Part shown: piece by piece, positions 1 through 12,600 of the stretch
Numbering within the stretch: the first letter of the stretch is position 1
How the letters are laid out: each line of letters opens with the position of its first letter
NCBI RefSeq assembly: GCF_037975245.1
Contig: NC_092568.1
Location: forward strand, 35,498,501 to 35,562,500
From: Apostichopus japonicus
Taxonomy: Eukaryota > Echinodermata > Holothuroidea > Aspidochirotida > Stichopodidae
DNA: 64,000 nt
Direction: 5' to 3'
Notes under the pieces: generated by a model
Databases searched by the model: none
Seen by the model: only the letters and a program-made list of their open reading frames with translations
What the model was told of the DNA's origin: nothing
Position numbers and translations under genes: made by a program

Positions 1-29
1 TCCCCTCCCCTCCCCTCCCCTCCCCTCCC
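1..29 (+). repeat. (TCCCC)n microsatellite
   Basis: Pentamer repeat at the left edge, continuing in degenerate C-rich form to about 80; its true length is cut by the window edge. Confidence 0.9.
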
Positions 30-1969
30 CCAAACCACTCCCCCAAACCACTCCCCCTCCCCTCCCGCTGCCCTCCCCCAATTCAAAACCCCTATTCAAC
101 ACAAAGTCTAAAGTTGTCCAACAGCAACAAAGTTATCAAACTTTGATAAGTTGACCTTCAAAATGGTTTCAAGGTCACAAACTTATTCAATGGCGGACAG
201 AGTTATGATATAGTTTTATTCGGAAGATTTGAGGCCAGACAAGAAATTGTTTGAACTAAAAGTAGTATTGGCATGGAAAACTGGACTAAATTTGTTGATC
301 TAGATATCTCGTATTCAAACCCTTCTTGCTTGTTGACCCCAATTTCCACCCTGCTCATCTTGGCGACCTTCCAGTAGGGAATGTTCTGGCCTGGGAAAGT
401 GGCCTATATGGGGAGGAAGTAATCTCACTCACATTTCAGACATTTTTATATATAATTAAGGGTGCTAGTAGTTGCAGACTGGTGTTATATTTAGAAACTT
501 TTTAAGTTATTTATATATTCGAGATTACTTTCCATTTTTTTTTCTCTCTCTACAAATAGCGGCAAAGTTTCTTTTTTCTTCCGAAGTTTTTGGCGACCCT
601 CCAAAACATTTTGGTGACCCTTGAAAGGATCGCGACCCCCAGTTTGCAAACCCGGGGTCTGGAACATATCAAAATAAATAGTTTCTATCAAAGTCCTTCT
701 CTTGAAGAAACGCCTTACATTGATAAAATAAAATAATTACATATAAATAAAAAAAATCAACGTTCCGCTTTAAAATGTCAGATTTGTCGCATAGCAGGGA
801 ACATTAAGCAAATTAGCTATACAGTTGTGAGAAAGAATCATATACACACACACACAGATATAGAAAGGGAAAGGAGAAAATTGCCGATAAATTTCCTGAA
901 TGCCAAACAATGTTTTACATTTTAGTCTCCACGTAACCAATCCATTTTGTGACAAAATATTGATGTTTATTGAATTTGGGCAAAAGGTTACAACACATGT
1001 TCTGTTTCCGTAAACGAAGCCGCACGGGGGGGGGGGGGGGCGGGGGGAGGGGATATGTAAGTTACTTAGTCAAAATTGAGACTAAGTAAAAAAATCTGCA
1101 GGAGCAAACAGAAAACATAGACGTGCTACAGGTATGTAATATGCAAGTATTCAGTCGTGTTAACATAATTATGCATGCTATAACAGGAACGGAAGATTAG
1201 CAGTCTATGCATACATTTGTAGCAGAAAAAACAGAGCAATAATTTAGGATCTCTGTTATATTCTGACCTCCTTTCGTCATTTGAAGGAAAGAAAAACTGA
1301 AAATAATACAAAAACAGTACCAGAGATGGTGCCAACACTAAGGTTTAGTGAACTAGGGTAGGAGGGAAGGGATGAGGGACTGATCCAGTATGGTTAAGGG
1401 AGAATACTACCACGCACATTGATGTGTTAGCGGCACGAGGCGCCGACGGGAGGGGGAGGGGAGACGGGAGGGGGAGGGGAGGGGGCATATCGCCGCCACT
1501 GCTTGTTTGTTATTCAAGTTGCAAGTGTAATGAAACTAATGCTCGTGATACGTTTAACATATTATTTTCACTTGTGCAATGATAAATTTTCAAAAGCATG
1601 AATGTAAGGTAACATCTGTATGGAACGCCAAAAGAAACTTGGCTAATAGTCCTCTATGGCAAATAATGACCATCTGATTGATTTCTTATATTGTCTTTCT
1701 TTATTTCAATTAGTCTCATATAACTTTTAATCTCTTTTCATTTAGCTTGCGTTATATTCTTATTCTGTTTTATCTTTTTAATATTTGACACCTTTTGCTA
1801 ATTCTTATTTTTTAAATTATTTCTATATTTTGATAATTCTTATATTTTAGATTATTCTTATATTTTTGATAATTCTTTTATTTCCATTTTTTATCTATTT
1901 TGTAGTTGTCTCAACTTTACAGCTTTAATTGTTTTGTATCTGTACATTTAATTGTTTTTGTATTGCTTT

Positions 1970-2092
1970 GTTTTACTTTTTATGTATAACGTTTAATGTA
2001 AAAAGCAGGGCCTTATTGGAAACCAGCTTTTGCTGAATAAGCAACCCTGGATAAAAATGCGAATAAATTAAAAATAAATAAATAATCGTTTA
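1970..2092 (+). mobile_element. Possible LINE 3' end with (AAATA)n tail
   Basis: A stretch around GGGCCTTATTGGAAACCAGC, then a CCCTGGATAAA motif followed by repeated AAATA, resembles the 3' UTR and tail of non-LTR retrotransposons. No coding remnant is recognisable upstream, where a long T-rich region (about 1690-1970) precedes it. Judgement is by style only. Confidence 0.4.
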
Positions 2093-2468
2093 AAGTTAAA
2101 ATTTTTTATCTCCACGGACTATGAGGCTATTGTTAATGATTCCGTTATTGTGTGTTATAAAGTTGATTCTGCATGATTAATATTGTCACTTCTAGATTTA
2201 TCTATAGATACATGATTTACGGCACTATATATATAAACGTCGATGACCTTCTTGGCGTTCCATATCCCATGTTGCTATGACGAATCTACATGATGGACAG
2301 TATGTGTTCTACATATTGTTCGTCCGTATCGGTTTAACAATAACATGGTAGCCATGGTGATGAGATCTTTCCATCTGAGTCGATTTAAAGGATGACATCA
2401 TGGAGTGTATACTACTGAGAATTGCTACTGTTAGATAATGGATATTTCAAAATGTCATTACAGACTCT

Positions 2469-2660
2469 GACCAATTATGAATCCGATTGATTACTATAAA
2501 GCATGTTGGAAGAATTAATGAACAATGACATAGATATGATAATAGATTTAATTAAATCTGCTGTGACCAATTATGAATCCGACTGATTACTATAAAACAT
2601 GTTAGAAGAAGTAATGAACAATGACATATAGATACAATAATAGACTTAATTAAATCTAAA
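2469..2660 (+). repeat. 96-bp tandem duplication
   Basis: Two adjacent copies, both starting GACCAATTATGAATCCGA, repeat at a spacing of 96 bp with about 90% identity by eye. No coding content. Confidence 0.85.
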
Positions 2661-2827
2661 CACACACACACAAAAACTGCTAAATAGCCTGTACAACAGT
2701 CCCCTAATACAAAGGCGTAGATTTTACTACATACCTTGAGGATACTGATAGGCATGTAAATGTTCAGACGGACGAATAAAATCAAAATCAAAGATGTGGA
2801 CACCCTCGAAAAATTTAATAATGTAAC

Positions 2828-3196
2828 CAAGGGCGTAGGAACCGGGGGGCTGGGGGGCTGGGGGGCCAGTGAAAAATGTGGAGGGGCGGAAGTATCATTC
2901 CGCCCCCCCCCCCCCCGCTTCGCAAGTCAGAAAACCCCTTTTTCATTTCCAAATGAGAAAAAAAATCTCATTTGGAGCACCAAATTGCATCTAAGGCCTG
3001 GTGAAAATACAAAATTAAGTTTACAAAATGGAGTGGGTGTTGAAGTGTGCTATATTGCACCAAATTGCATCTGAGGCTACCTGGAAATGCAAAAAATTCC
3101 AAAGGGGAGGGGGACACCCCCTCCCCTTAGACCCCTCCCCCAGGCCGGCCATCAGTCTTCATCCATCCCACTCAAAAGTACTTTCCTACGCCACTG
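2828..3196. mobile_element. hAT-type MITE, 369 bp
   Basis: The left end CAAGGGCGTAGGAA and the right end (CAGTGGCGTAGGAA on the other strand) form imperfect inverted repeats. Flanks are an identical 8-bp duplication AATGTAAC at 2820-2827 and 3197-3204. Inside are poly-C/G runs and a 45-bp core (3099-3143) almost identical, in opposite orientation, to 57779-57823. Reading frames across it have no recognisable product. Confidence 0.92.
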
Positions 3197-3204
3197 AATG
3201 TAAC

Positions 3205-6200
3205 TACAACCGACTGAGTTTTTTTGTTTCCACTTTATATAGACTATCATTGCTTCCTATTACCCCAGTACATACAACTTGCAAGTCTTCTAAAGACACT
3301 TCTATCCCACACAGCTAACCCTTATCAACACCAATGCTCCCCCGCCCCCCATTATCCCATCTTAATGATAATGTGTCACTTTCCCATTGCTATAACTTTA
3401 AGCATCTATTCAATTAACTTGTTTATTCCTCTTGAAAAATTCCCTTTATATAAATCAACAACCAACCCCCCCCCCCCCAAATGTTAACTTTTCAATTGAG
3501 TACCGTATAACACAACACTTGTGTACATTTGTATAAATTGTGTTTATTTTGCACAAAAGTTTGTTTATAGAATAAATCACCAAAGACCATGACAAGACAA
3601 ATTATGCAATTTTATGTCCCTTCTATATAGACTAATCACCATTTTCCCCCTTTTTTCACGACGCTGTGATATATTAGAACGTATTAGCTGATTCTAATAT
3701 TTCAAGAGCCCTTAATTGTTACTACTCTTCTCTCTCTTTTTTTCTTCTTTTATTATCATTCATATCTTTTCTCATCTCTCCCAAAATATTTTCTAAACAT
3801 AAATACAAAACTATCCAGATGAAAAAAAAGAAGACAAAAAAAAATTAACAAGTAGACAAGTTTTAAATTTCAATCGTTGATTGGGTTCGTGGGAGAAACG
3901 GCCAATATTTCCATCACTGAAACATCAGCTTATTATCATCATCAACATTGATTTTCTCTCGCTTTCTCTCTCTCTCTCTAGCAATCTGTCTTTATATAAC
4001 TTTCCCCTCCTCTCATCTTTGCTAATATATCCTCCCATCTTCTTCTTCTTCTTCTTTTTCTTTTCTATTTTTTTTCTTTCTCCGGAAAAAGATGATTGTA
4101 ACTGGTGACGTTTTTTCTGCTCTCTGAAAGAACCGACAAATTAGATCTGTATTACCTTTCGTCTTTCATTAAGCCTGCTCGTTACACGTCCCGCTGCAAA
4201 CACACCCTGACGTCTTCGGGATATAACCCTTGTGCCAAGTACTTCCCCCCAGGGCCTTGAACTTGAAGTAAAACAGATCATATGAGCGCGCAGATGATGG
4301 AGTAAGACCCTGATGATGCGCGTCGAGGCGACGTTACGATGACCGCGAGGGTATTACCATTGATTAGCGTAATTAAACCATGGGGCTTCCACTTTGTTAC
4401 TTTTTGTGTCAACTTGGGGTCTCAAGTTTGCCACAAAAACAAAAAAAATGAGGGGGGAAAATAAAATAAAAGTCGCAGAAGGGAAGTGATAGATGAAAAA
4501 TATATATATATATAAAAATATATACAAAAAAAAAAAAACATTTCTTCAGTGTTATTACCCTTCAGGCACGATTCAGAGAGAAACAAAACTAGATGAGAAA
4601 ATTCTTTGGATTTAAAAAAATTTCAAACAGAATGCAAAACCTGAAAAGAATTAAACAGGAAGAAAGAGAGAAAGGAAAAAACTCGAAAAAGGAACGAAAA
4701 GTTGAGTCTTGGGAAATCTCAAGTGAGCATCTCTGTTCGTAATTCTGTATCTCCAACACGTTTCTGGATGCCGATATTTGGTAAATGTTAGAGAGAGAAA
4801 ACAAGAAACAACTCTCCACCTTGTCGAAATAGTCGAAGCTTAGTGTATATAACAATTTAGGTGATGTTATCCAGTCCCTGTATCGGATCCATCATCATGT
4901 TTGGGAATAGCAGGCTGAAATATCCAGTTGATCCTCTGCAGTGTACATATAGACTTTCTTTCACTGGCGCAAACAAAATGCATTTGTTATTTCATGTTAT
5001 TTAAAATGTTAAAGGCTATCGTCAGTTATTTGTTTTGTGTCTATATTTATTTTGGGTCCATGGAGGCCAATACCGGTATTTATAATGTAGTTTTTTTTTT
5101 TGGATTATATTTATATTTTGTCATATTAAATTTTTATAGGTTGTAAAACAGGTTCTGAGTGAGTTTCAATATTGAATTTTCACCATTTTGACTAACATAT
5201 CGGCTTTCTTTCATAACGTCTTCGAATTTCTTTAAAAACCGAGTTCACGTGATTTGATCAGCTTTCGGCATTTTCCATGGTGGTATGGCATCGATCTATC
5301 TGAATATAAAATTGAAAGGAAAAATTGCAGCCGACAATATTCTTGCAATAGCGATATGTATTAAGTTCAGGTAATCGCCTTCACATACACAGAAACACAC
5401 AGAAATGTTTCAACCCACCCTGTCATTCCTGTTCGTTGAGCAGAAACTTTGCGTTCGCTATACTTCGTGTTCAGTGACTAAGACAAATAGCCTAACGTTC
5501 GCCCTAATTAGATTCTCTTTGACCTAACTATGATACACGTATGTGGTCATTTAATATGGAATATCCCCTTATTAGCAAGATCATTTAATAAAATGGTAAA
5601 CGGACTGTATACATAATATTTATATCCCATAAAGGGAACTTCTAGTGACCTTTCTGTTGTTTTGTCATTCTAAAGTTTATCGCTTCTGTGGTGCGATTCT
5701 TGTTGGCCAATTTTTTTTAACTTTTCTGAAGAAAAAAAAACAGGTTTTGTGTTCAGGGACTTGATACATACTTGATATTTAGATGATGGTATTATCTTTA
5801 CTGTTAAACTCTGTATGATGACAAATGCAATAGTTTTTATGAAGATTGGAACCGGGGTCAGCAATTTTACCATATCTACAGAATATTACTCAAAATATAG
5901 TTTTGCAATTTACCTCATTTAGACAACTTCCTATTTTGTCACCAAATTAAGATTAATGAGTCCAATCATTTTAAAGATCAAATCAGAAAACTATATATTT
6001 TTACTTCATTATTTGAAATGAGCATTTGATAGTCAACATAAGCCAATATGACCGACATATAATAATAAGAGTTTATAGTACTAAAGAGCATTTTTCGTCA
6101 CAAAATATCTTATAAATCCAGAATATGTTGTGCCATGGTGTTACTACCACTGCCTGACTGCAAAGAAATTATGTTTAAAAAGGAAAAAGAAGGATCTATT

Positions 6201-9200
6201 CTGTATCACAATGACACAAAATAAATGATATATTAAAGAAGTTGCAACCGATACTAAATAGTGAGGGCGTATGTAAATATACAGTGTTCATTTTTGTTGG
6301 GTAATTGAAAGTTAACATAAAATGTACACACATGTACACAAGAACACGCAAATCCTTTAAAGTGACATGACAAATATGCAACTGTTTTTTTTGTATACAT
6401 TACCCTAGATCTTATGAATATTCATAAGCCAATCGGATATTGCCATATCACTGGAAATTGTAGTCAAACTTGGATCCTGCTATTGGTCCGAGAAAGTCAG
6501 TAGACTTTGACAGATAACCGTCATGCATAAAGCCTATCATGATAAGTTGCAATGACTCTTATGGTAAATGATATACCTAGGCCTCATTTGCATATAAATC
6601 TAGAAGCTGTTTGTTGTTGTCGCCAGCGTATCATTAGATTAGGAACCAGCTAATTTGATAATGTCCATCATTAACAAACAAAAAAAGTGTTCATGCAGTG
6701 TTCGTAAATGTAAACAAATGATACACCTAGCCCTTTAAAAGAGATAAAACTTTTGGGATGTGCATTCCATGGGGATACTTTTTTTTCGTAACTTGAGGTT
6801 TCCATGTTTTATCAGAAAGCCATGTGTCGAAAGGAACTCTTTTAGGAAACCTCTTTTTTTTCTTATTTCGAGGTAGGCCTATGTCAAGTTGTGAAGAAAA
6901 CAACACTACATATGATTTCAACCTTTATTATTAAGTATAACTTAAACGTTGTTATGATTTCGACTAACTCCCTTTTTAAACCTGTTTACGCTTAACTAAA
7001 ACACACTGAATAAACCTGACTCATAAAAATAAAAATTGACCAACGATATCAGACTATTTCCTGCCTGGTTACTGTAAACGCTTGGTCATTCACCTCTATA
7101 CAGGCTGGTTGGGGTAATGTCGGTACAAGGCTATGCAAGTAACATGGCCGTTCGATTCATTCAACGCATCCTGTCTAAATAAGCGGAAAGAACCATTAGA
7201 GGACGACTAACATAGCGCCAGCATTCATTTCCACATTGGGAGCAGACCATCACAGTTCCTTTCAAAAGTTAGACCAAAATGAGGCCAAATATCTCGTCAT
7301 TTTCTACCCAATTACTTCCTTCCGATTCACACGATAAAACAAGGCCCTGTCGTGTATGTAGAAACAAAGAAAGAAAAGGCCCGGTGCGCTTGCGCACAAA
7401 GGCACATATCTGACCTCCTTAGGAAAGGTCAGTAAACTCTAACGGTTCAATGGTTGAGATTCAATTAACGTCTGATCTTGTTAACACTTTTGCAGAGTCA
7501 TTAATTTTTGGTTCTTATCATATCTCGTTATTTCATTGGAAATGTATTATACAAACCTAGAAAAATGAAAGGTATTCGACCCTCAATTATCACCCTCATA
7601 TCAAGGATAAACAAACTTGAAAGTAGGTTGGGTTCATGCAACGATTACATCATTCTGTCTAGGCTAATCGCAGGCTGTTCAAAATAGAACGTTAAAGCAG
7701 GTTTATACGTTGGAATGGTTATGTTTCTCGTAATGCAAATTCATGAGTACAGAGCATATATAGATATAGATACAGATACATTTGGAGCCCGCGCCCGGGA
7801 TGTACCCTCCCTGACCGCCTCCCCCACCACCTCGCTAGGTCAGAGTTTGCGATAAAGGTGTGACAAGATATGTTTTGAAACCTGTGATATCAGCTTATTT
7901 TTGTGTGATAGGCTACGGCGATGTTTATACATGCTACATATAGCCTAAGGTTTCAAAGGTGGACTCAACACGTTTACAGCAGATATCGGCAGTAGACTTA
8001 ATTTGGCAATAAATCCTCAAGGCGAATATTTATCAGTGTCCTCAATTAATCATTTAACTTAATTTATATATAAAGACATTACACAGACGGTATTATGATT
8101 TAGGTTTTTTATCATTATATTGTGCGATGAGATATAGTGTCTTCATTATGTTATCTTCTGATAAAAGAAGAGACATCTGCAATAATCCATGGTGGTTTTG
8201 CCTCTCCAAGAAACTGGGGTGGACATGGGGTTAGGGGTGACACATCACCGACCGCACCTTTCGGACATAAAAATGTGCATTTGATAAAAAAAAATCACTG
8301 AAAGTCATTCTCTGGCAACATACATGGTCACATGATCACACGAAGTACAAGTGAATATCACACTTCCATTTCTAAATCTTCGACAGTCGACAGTCGACAT
8401 TGTGATATAAAGGGAGATATTGAAAAGGATTTAGACAGAGAGACAATGATTTATATTGTATGACAACAGAATTTACGAGGAGCCTACATACCCGTAAATT
8501 ATAATATGGATAATGATATGTAATAGGATATATGTTGGAGAAGTAAACGCTATAATAATGGGACTACACAAGGGTGATGATAGGGGTACAATTGCAGATA
8601 CTCATATAGAAAAATATATCGATAACAGGGAACTGTCTACTGGAGGGGGGGGGGGGGGGATAATATGGATAAACATGTGGATAAAGACAACTTTCAGATC
8701 CGCATGCTTTGTGTGGCGCCCCTGACATGGCTAGTTAGTACTGACTGTTACAATATACCGTAGGAGGGATGGTTGGATGAGGGGAAGGGTGTGGGAGGGG
8801 GGGGGGTAAGGACAAGCAAATGGCATTATCATGGTTATCCTTAAAGCTCTTAACGTGCCTCTTGTCACCTGCCGTACTCTCCCTTACGGTTACCCTACCG
8901 TCACCACCATTTAGATATTCGTCTGAATAAAATCCAGCCAAACAGTTATTTACGAAAACAAATATCTGAATGTATATATCGTTTACCAATAAAATATATC
9001 CACAACTGATTTAATGACAAATATAAAACATATCCATCTATGATTTTCTTTACATTTTCTAAACCCCACTCACACCTCCACCCCTCCCCTTCCCCACTTC
9101 CCTCTCCTATATCTCTTTGATAATATTTTGTCGCCAAATAGTTTTAATGAAATTTACATCTGTAACCTAATTCTGATGATGATTTGGCGGTAAATACTCA

Positions 9201-9281
9201 CGCGATAAGATGGTAATATGTTCTGCATTGAACTCGGCATCTAAACATGACCAAGTACTGACGTGTGACGCTGTCTCGCCC
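3205..9281. other. AT-rich gene-free stretch
   Basis: Pyrimidine tracts (3940-4080), a small TA tract (4501-4515), a promoter-like patch (6405-6660), a CGACAGT tandem (8383-8397) and a poly-G run (8645-8659). No coding exon recognised. Confidence 0.55.
6405..6660. promoter_or_regulatory. Candidate cis-regulatory or promoter-like patch
   Basis: Contains the perfect 18-bp palindrome CTTATGAATATTCATAAG (6411-6428, a POU-dimer-like site), CCAAT and ATTGG boxes (6430 and 6482), an octamer ATTTGCAT directly followed by ATAAAT (about 6586-6599), and several GATTA/TAAT cores. No gene follows within reach, so the function is speculation from motif density. Confidence 0.25.
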
Positions 9282-9283
9282 TA

Positions 9284-9610
9284 CGGTGGTTCTGAAGGGA
9301 CACGCGAGTTGTATAGCCTACTCAGCGTTTTAGTGTAACGCGACATCTCGACAAATTGGTATATTTTTGTCGAGTTGACGATTTACGCTAACGTGACAAC
9401 GTGACGCAAAATTGCAAACACTGTCGAGTTGCTGAGTTATACATCACATGACAACAAGTCACATGACGTATCTTGTCTGTCTGAAAGGACAAGCCTGATT
9501 GGCTCCTGCGAAGCACGGTTCCTGCATAGTTTTAACGTATCTTTGCCGTGCTGTCCTGTATACTAACACAGTTATAGTTGTACAAACCGACTGTCCTCTC
9601 AGGACCACCG
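9284..9610. mobile_element. Candidate TIR element (MITE), about 327 bp
   Basis: The ends CGGTGGTTCTGAAGGGAC and CGGTGGTCCTGAGAGGAC (right end read on the other strand) are inverted repeats matching at about 15 of 18 positions, with TA at both borders (9282-9283 and 9611-9612). Inside lies a second inverted pair around CTCGACAAA/TTTGTCGAG near 9345-9375. TA borders suggest a TA-duplicating superfamily, but the class is not certain. Confidence 0.6.
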
Positions 9611-12600
9611 TACGTTATATCCATTAAAAGTTCATACACCTGTCCATGGATCTGATACCCTTTTTCAGTTCCATCGTCAGCTCTCAATCATCCGTGCAGT
9701 ATACATTCACATCCGACCCATTTTTAAAACTTTCAGGTTCGAATCTAAAAGCCCAAAGTACAAATGTCAAGAACCTCGAGCTCACTGCCATCTATAGCTC
9801 TGACTAGCCTATACTCCCCCTCCTTATAAACTTTATACATTACAAGTCATGTTAAAAACATGTACTTACATTTTCATTCCCACGAGGAATGGCGTCCTTT
9901 TTTAAACTCTTATTATTTTCATGTTTAATGACAATACCAGTTGGAGGAAACAATGCCATCGATAAACCTTAATGAGAGAGACATACATGACAATGGAAAA
10001 CAAGAAAACGGAAAACATACATCAAAAGGCGTGGGTACATGTAATGTCACCTGACTGCTGCATGCAGGCAGCAAAATTAAAAACAATGATTAATTTAACT
10101 GGCAAGTGAATTGAGGTTTGACCTAAGTTATAAACCGTTCTCCTTTATTGAAAACCACAATCCGTAATGGTTATTATTAAAAATGAAAAACAAAAAACGC
10201 TGACATGATTTTAATGAAAGACTTATGTCATTTGCGGTTTATTAATAATATTGTTATTTTGTACTGTCTTATAGTTTTGTGCCTATAGTAATACGTAGGT
10301 TTTACACTGTAAATTATTTTATTACAACTATAGCTGGATATACAGCATATGTAGGCTACCTACAGACTCTTCCTTGCATTTGCACACAAAAAATAAAAGA
10401 AATTCTTCAAAATGTGTAACAAACATTAAATTATTTTTTTCTTCGGTTATTCAATTTATGGCTTTTTAAAATATCTTTTTTGATATTGCCATATCGTTAA
10501 CTCAAGAATAATATCGTTGTCGAAATGTAATTCCAAAGTAGTTAAAATAACTAATTCGTATATTTTTACTTCCGATTTATTGTCTTTAATTTGTCTTCGT
10601 GTAAGCTATTTAATCGACCAAATTGATAAATCAAAACTGATGTCGTTACCATGACTGATATTTAATTTAAAACTAGATCATATAATTAAGTCACATATTG
10701 GAATAGCTTGTGTATATATTCTTTCATTTTTATTTTCTTATCCAATTTGTAGTACATATATGCCTAATGGTTCCCCTTTTTGTTTATTAAATGATTGACA
10801 ATTCACTCTAATTAACTAATGACCAATTTATAGACAATTAAAGAAAGGAAGGAAATTGTAAACAGAAACCGATTAGGAAAATTATTAAAAAAACTATATT
10901 ATTGACCCCCCTGCCCCCCTCCCCCATCTAGTACGAGAGGGTTACTCATTACTTGGTGAGAGGGAAAAGAAAAGTATACATACAAAGGAAGGTAGTTTTT
11001 ATTGTTTCATTCATAATTAACAAAAGGTGCCCATTCATTGTTATATTTAAAATATTTCGAAAAGAATAAAAAAAAAAACGTGAAAAAGGCATACCTCTAT
11101 GAGTGGTAACGTGGTAACAGTCAGCAATTGGCACTTGTAATGTAACTGATTATATATACTTTCATTTGTAACTCCTTACACAGATTTAGTTACACACTTA
11201 ATACGTGGGAACATCCAATATTAATTAAAGTTTAGGTAAAATTTAATTTATCACATGTTGAACACACGCCAAATTTTTTTTAATGGAAAAGGGGGAAGGG
11301 GGTTGCTTTGTTACGACCTGTACTTTATTAGCCTTTGTCTCGTAAGCAGTTTTTGAAAACTTCTTTCTTATAAAGATGATATGACTAAAATGACAATCTG
11401 ATTACGTAATCTAAGCAGAATTCGCACACCAGTTATAAGCAATAGTAAAGTTAAGCTTAGCCAGTAAAGAAGTTTGTAAAGCATAATCTATGTCTTATTC
11501 GTAAAAGAGATTACTACAATCTCCTATACTTAAAGAGAAATATGTCGCACCGTTGTAGAGCGTTATTGAACACAAGTAATACGTTCTTGTCGGACAATGT
11601 AACACCAGCAAAGTATAAGGGAGGGAGGGGGTGGGTTATAACAAAAGCTTGAGAAGATTTTGTTGTAAGAAGTTGTAATCTGATTTTGTAACAAATCATT
11701 GGTTATCTTTCTTCTTATGATTATTCTTTTTATTTTTTGGTTTACTTTGCAATTTTACCCTGCGGGTGACTGAGAGATGTACTTATTACTTTCGCATTAA
11801 ACCTAACACTTAAATAAAGTCCTACTTAAAAGATACTTATAGTAAAGGGTTGTCACACAAAGGATATAATTGTTTTGTTAAACAAAGGGCTTTGTTCTCA
11901 CTCTTGTTAAGTAACATCATTGAGCTTTACGCAAAAAAATATTTAAAGGCGTTCAGTGTTCAAAGATCATCCAAGACAGCTGCGAAAGACTTTGGAACAA
12001 GGAAAATAATTCTGACTAAATATTGTAAAATATTCTAGAAATAAAGAAACAATAGACAAACTGCGACTACTTTTAGTTTGTGAATAAACAGATGGAAAGA
12101 TGTGTTCTTGTACTTACTAAATCATTTGATTAAATTGTCAAACATCAAATTTAATTTATTTATCAATATCAGGATAGGTTAGTTTAATGTATGTCAAGTG
12201 ACCATGTCCGTAACTGAATGCAAATAATGCTAAATAACCCAAATCATGCAATATTAACGTAAACGAAAATATATCTGTATTTTTAAGTTTAGCTGATAAA
12301 TAAAAAAGAATTAACTAGAAAAGCTTCATTATTTGAAATAACAGTAGATGTTTATATAGTATCAAATTGCTTGGTCTGAATAAATTAATACAATGTAACC
12401 CAGTGAATGGAATAAATAGTATTAAATAAAGTGAAAAGGTCATTTTTCTAAGTTTATTTGTTTAATGAGAATCAATGGAAAGGATAATAAGCAAAAATAC
12501 TTTCAAATTGTTATCATTCGGATGATCAACTTAAGCAAGACGCATATGTATAGATTCTCAGTTTCAGATTTTATCCAAAGATCTCCGTTGGTGTAGGAAA

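Larger units (their letters stand above)
1..2468. other. Non-coding, repeat-scattered stretch
   Basis: C-rich pentamers, a G15 run at 1026-1040, a GGGAGGGGGAGGGGAGACGG duplication at 1448-1487 ending in a CGCCGCCACTG hAT-like terminus (about 1490-1500), and a possible LINE tail. No gene seen. Confidence 0.6.

Noticed and set aside
9735-9750. GGTTCGAATC, a perfect tRNA B-box-like motif
   Set aside because: The flanking bases cannot form a T-arm stem and no A box or acceptor stem lies upstream.
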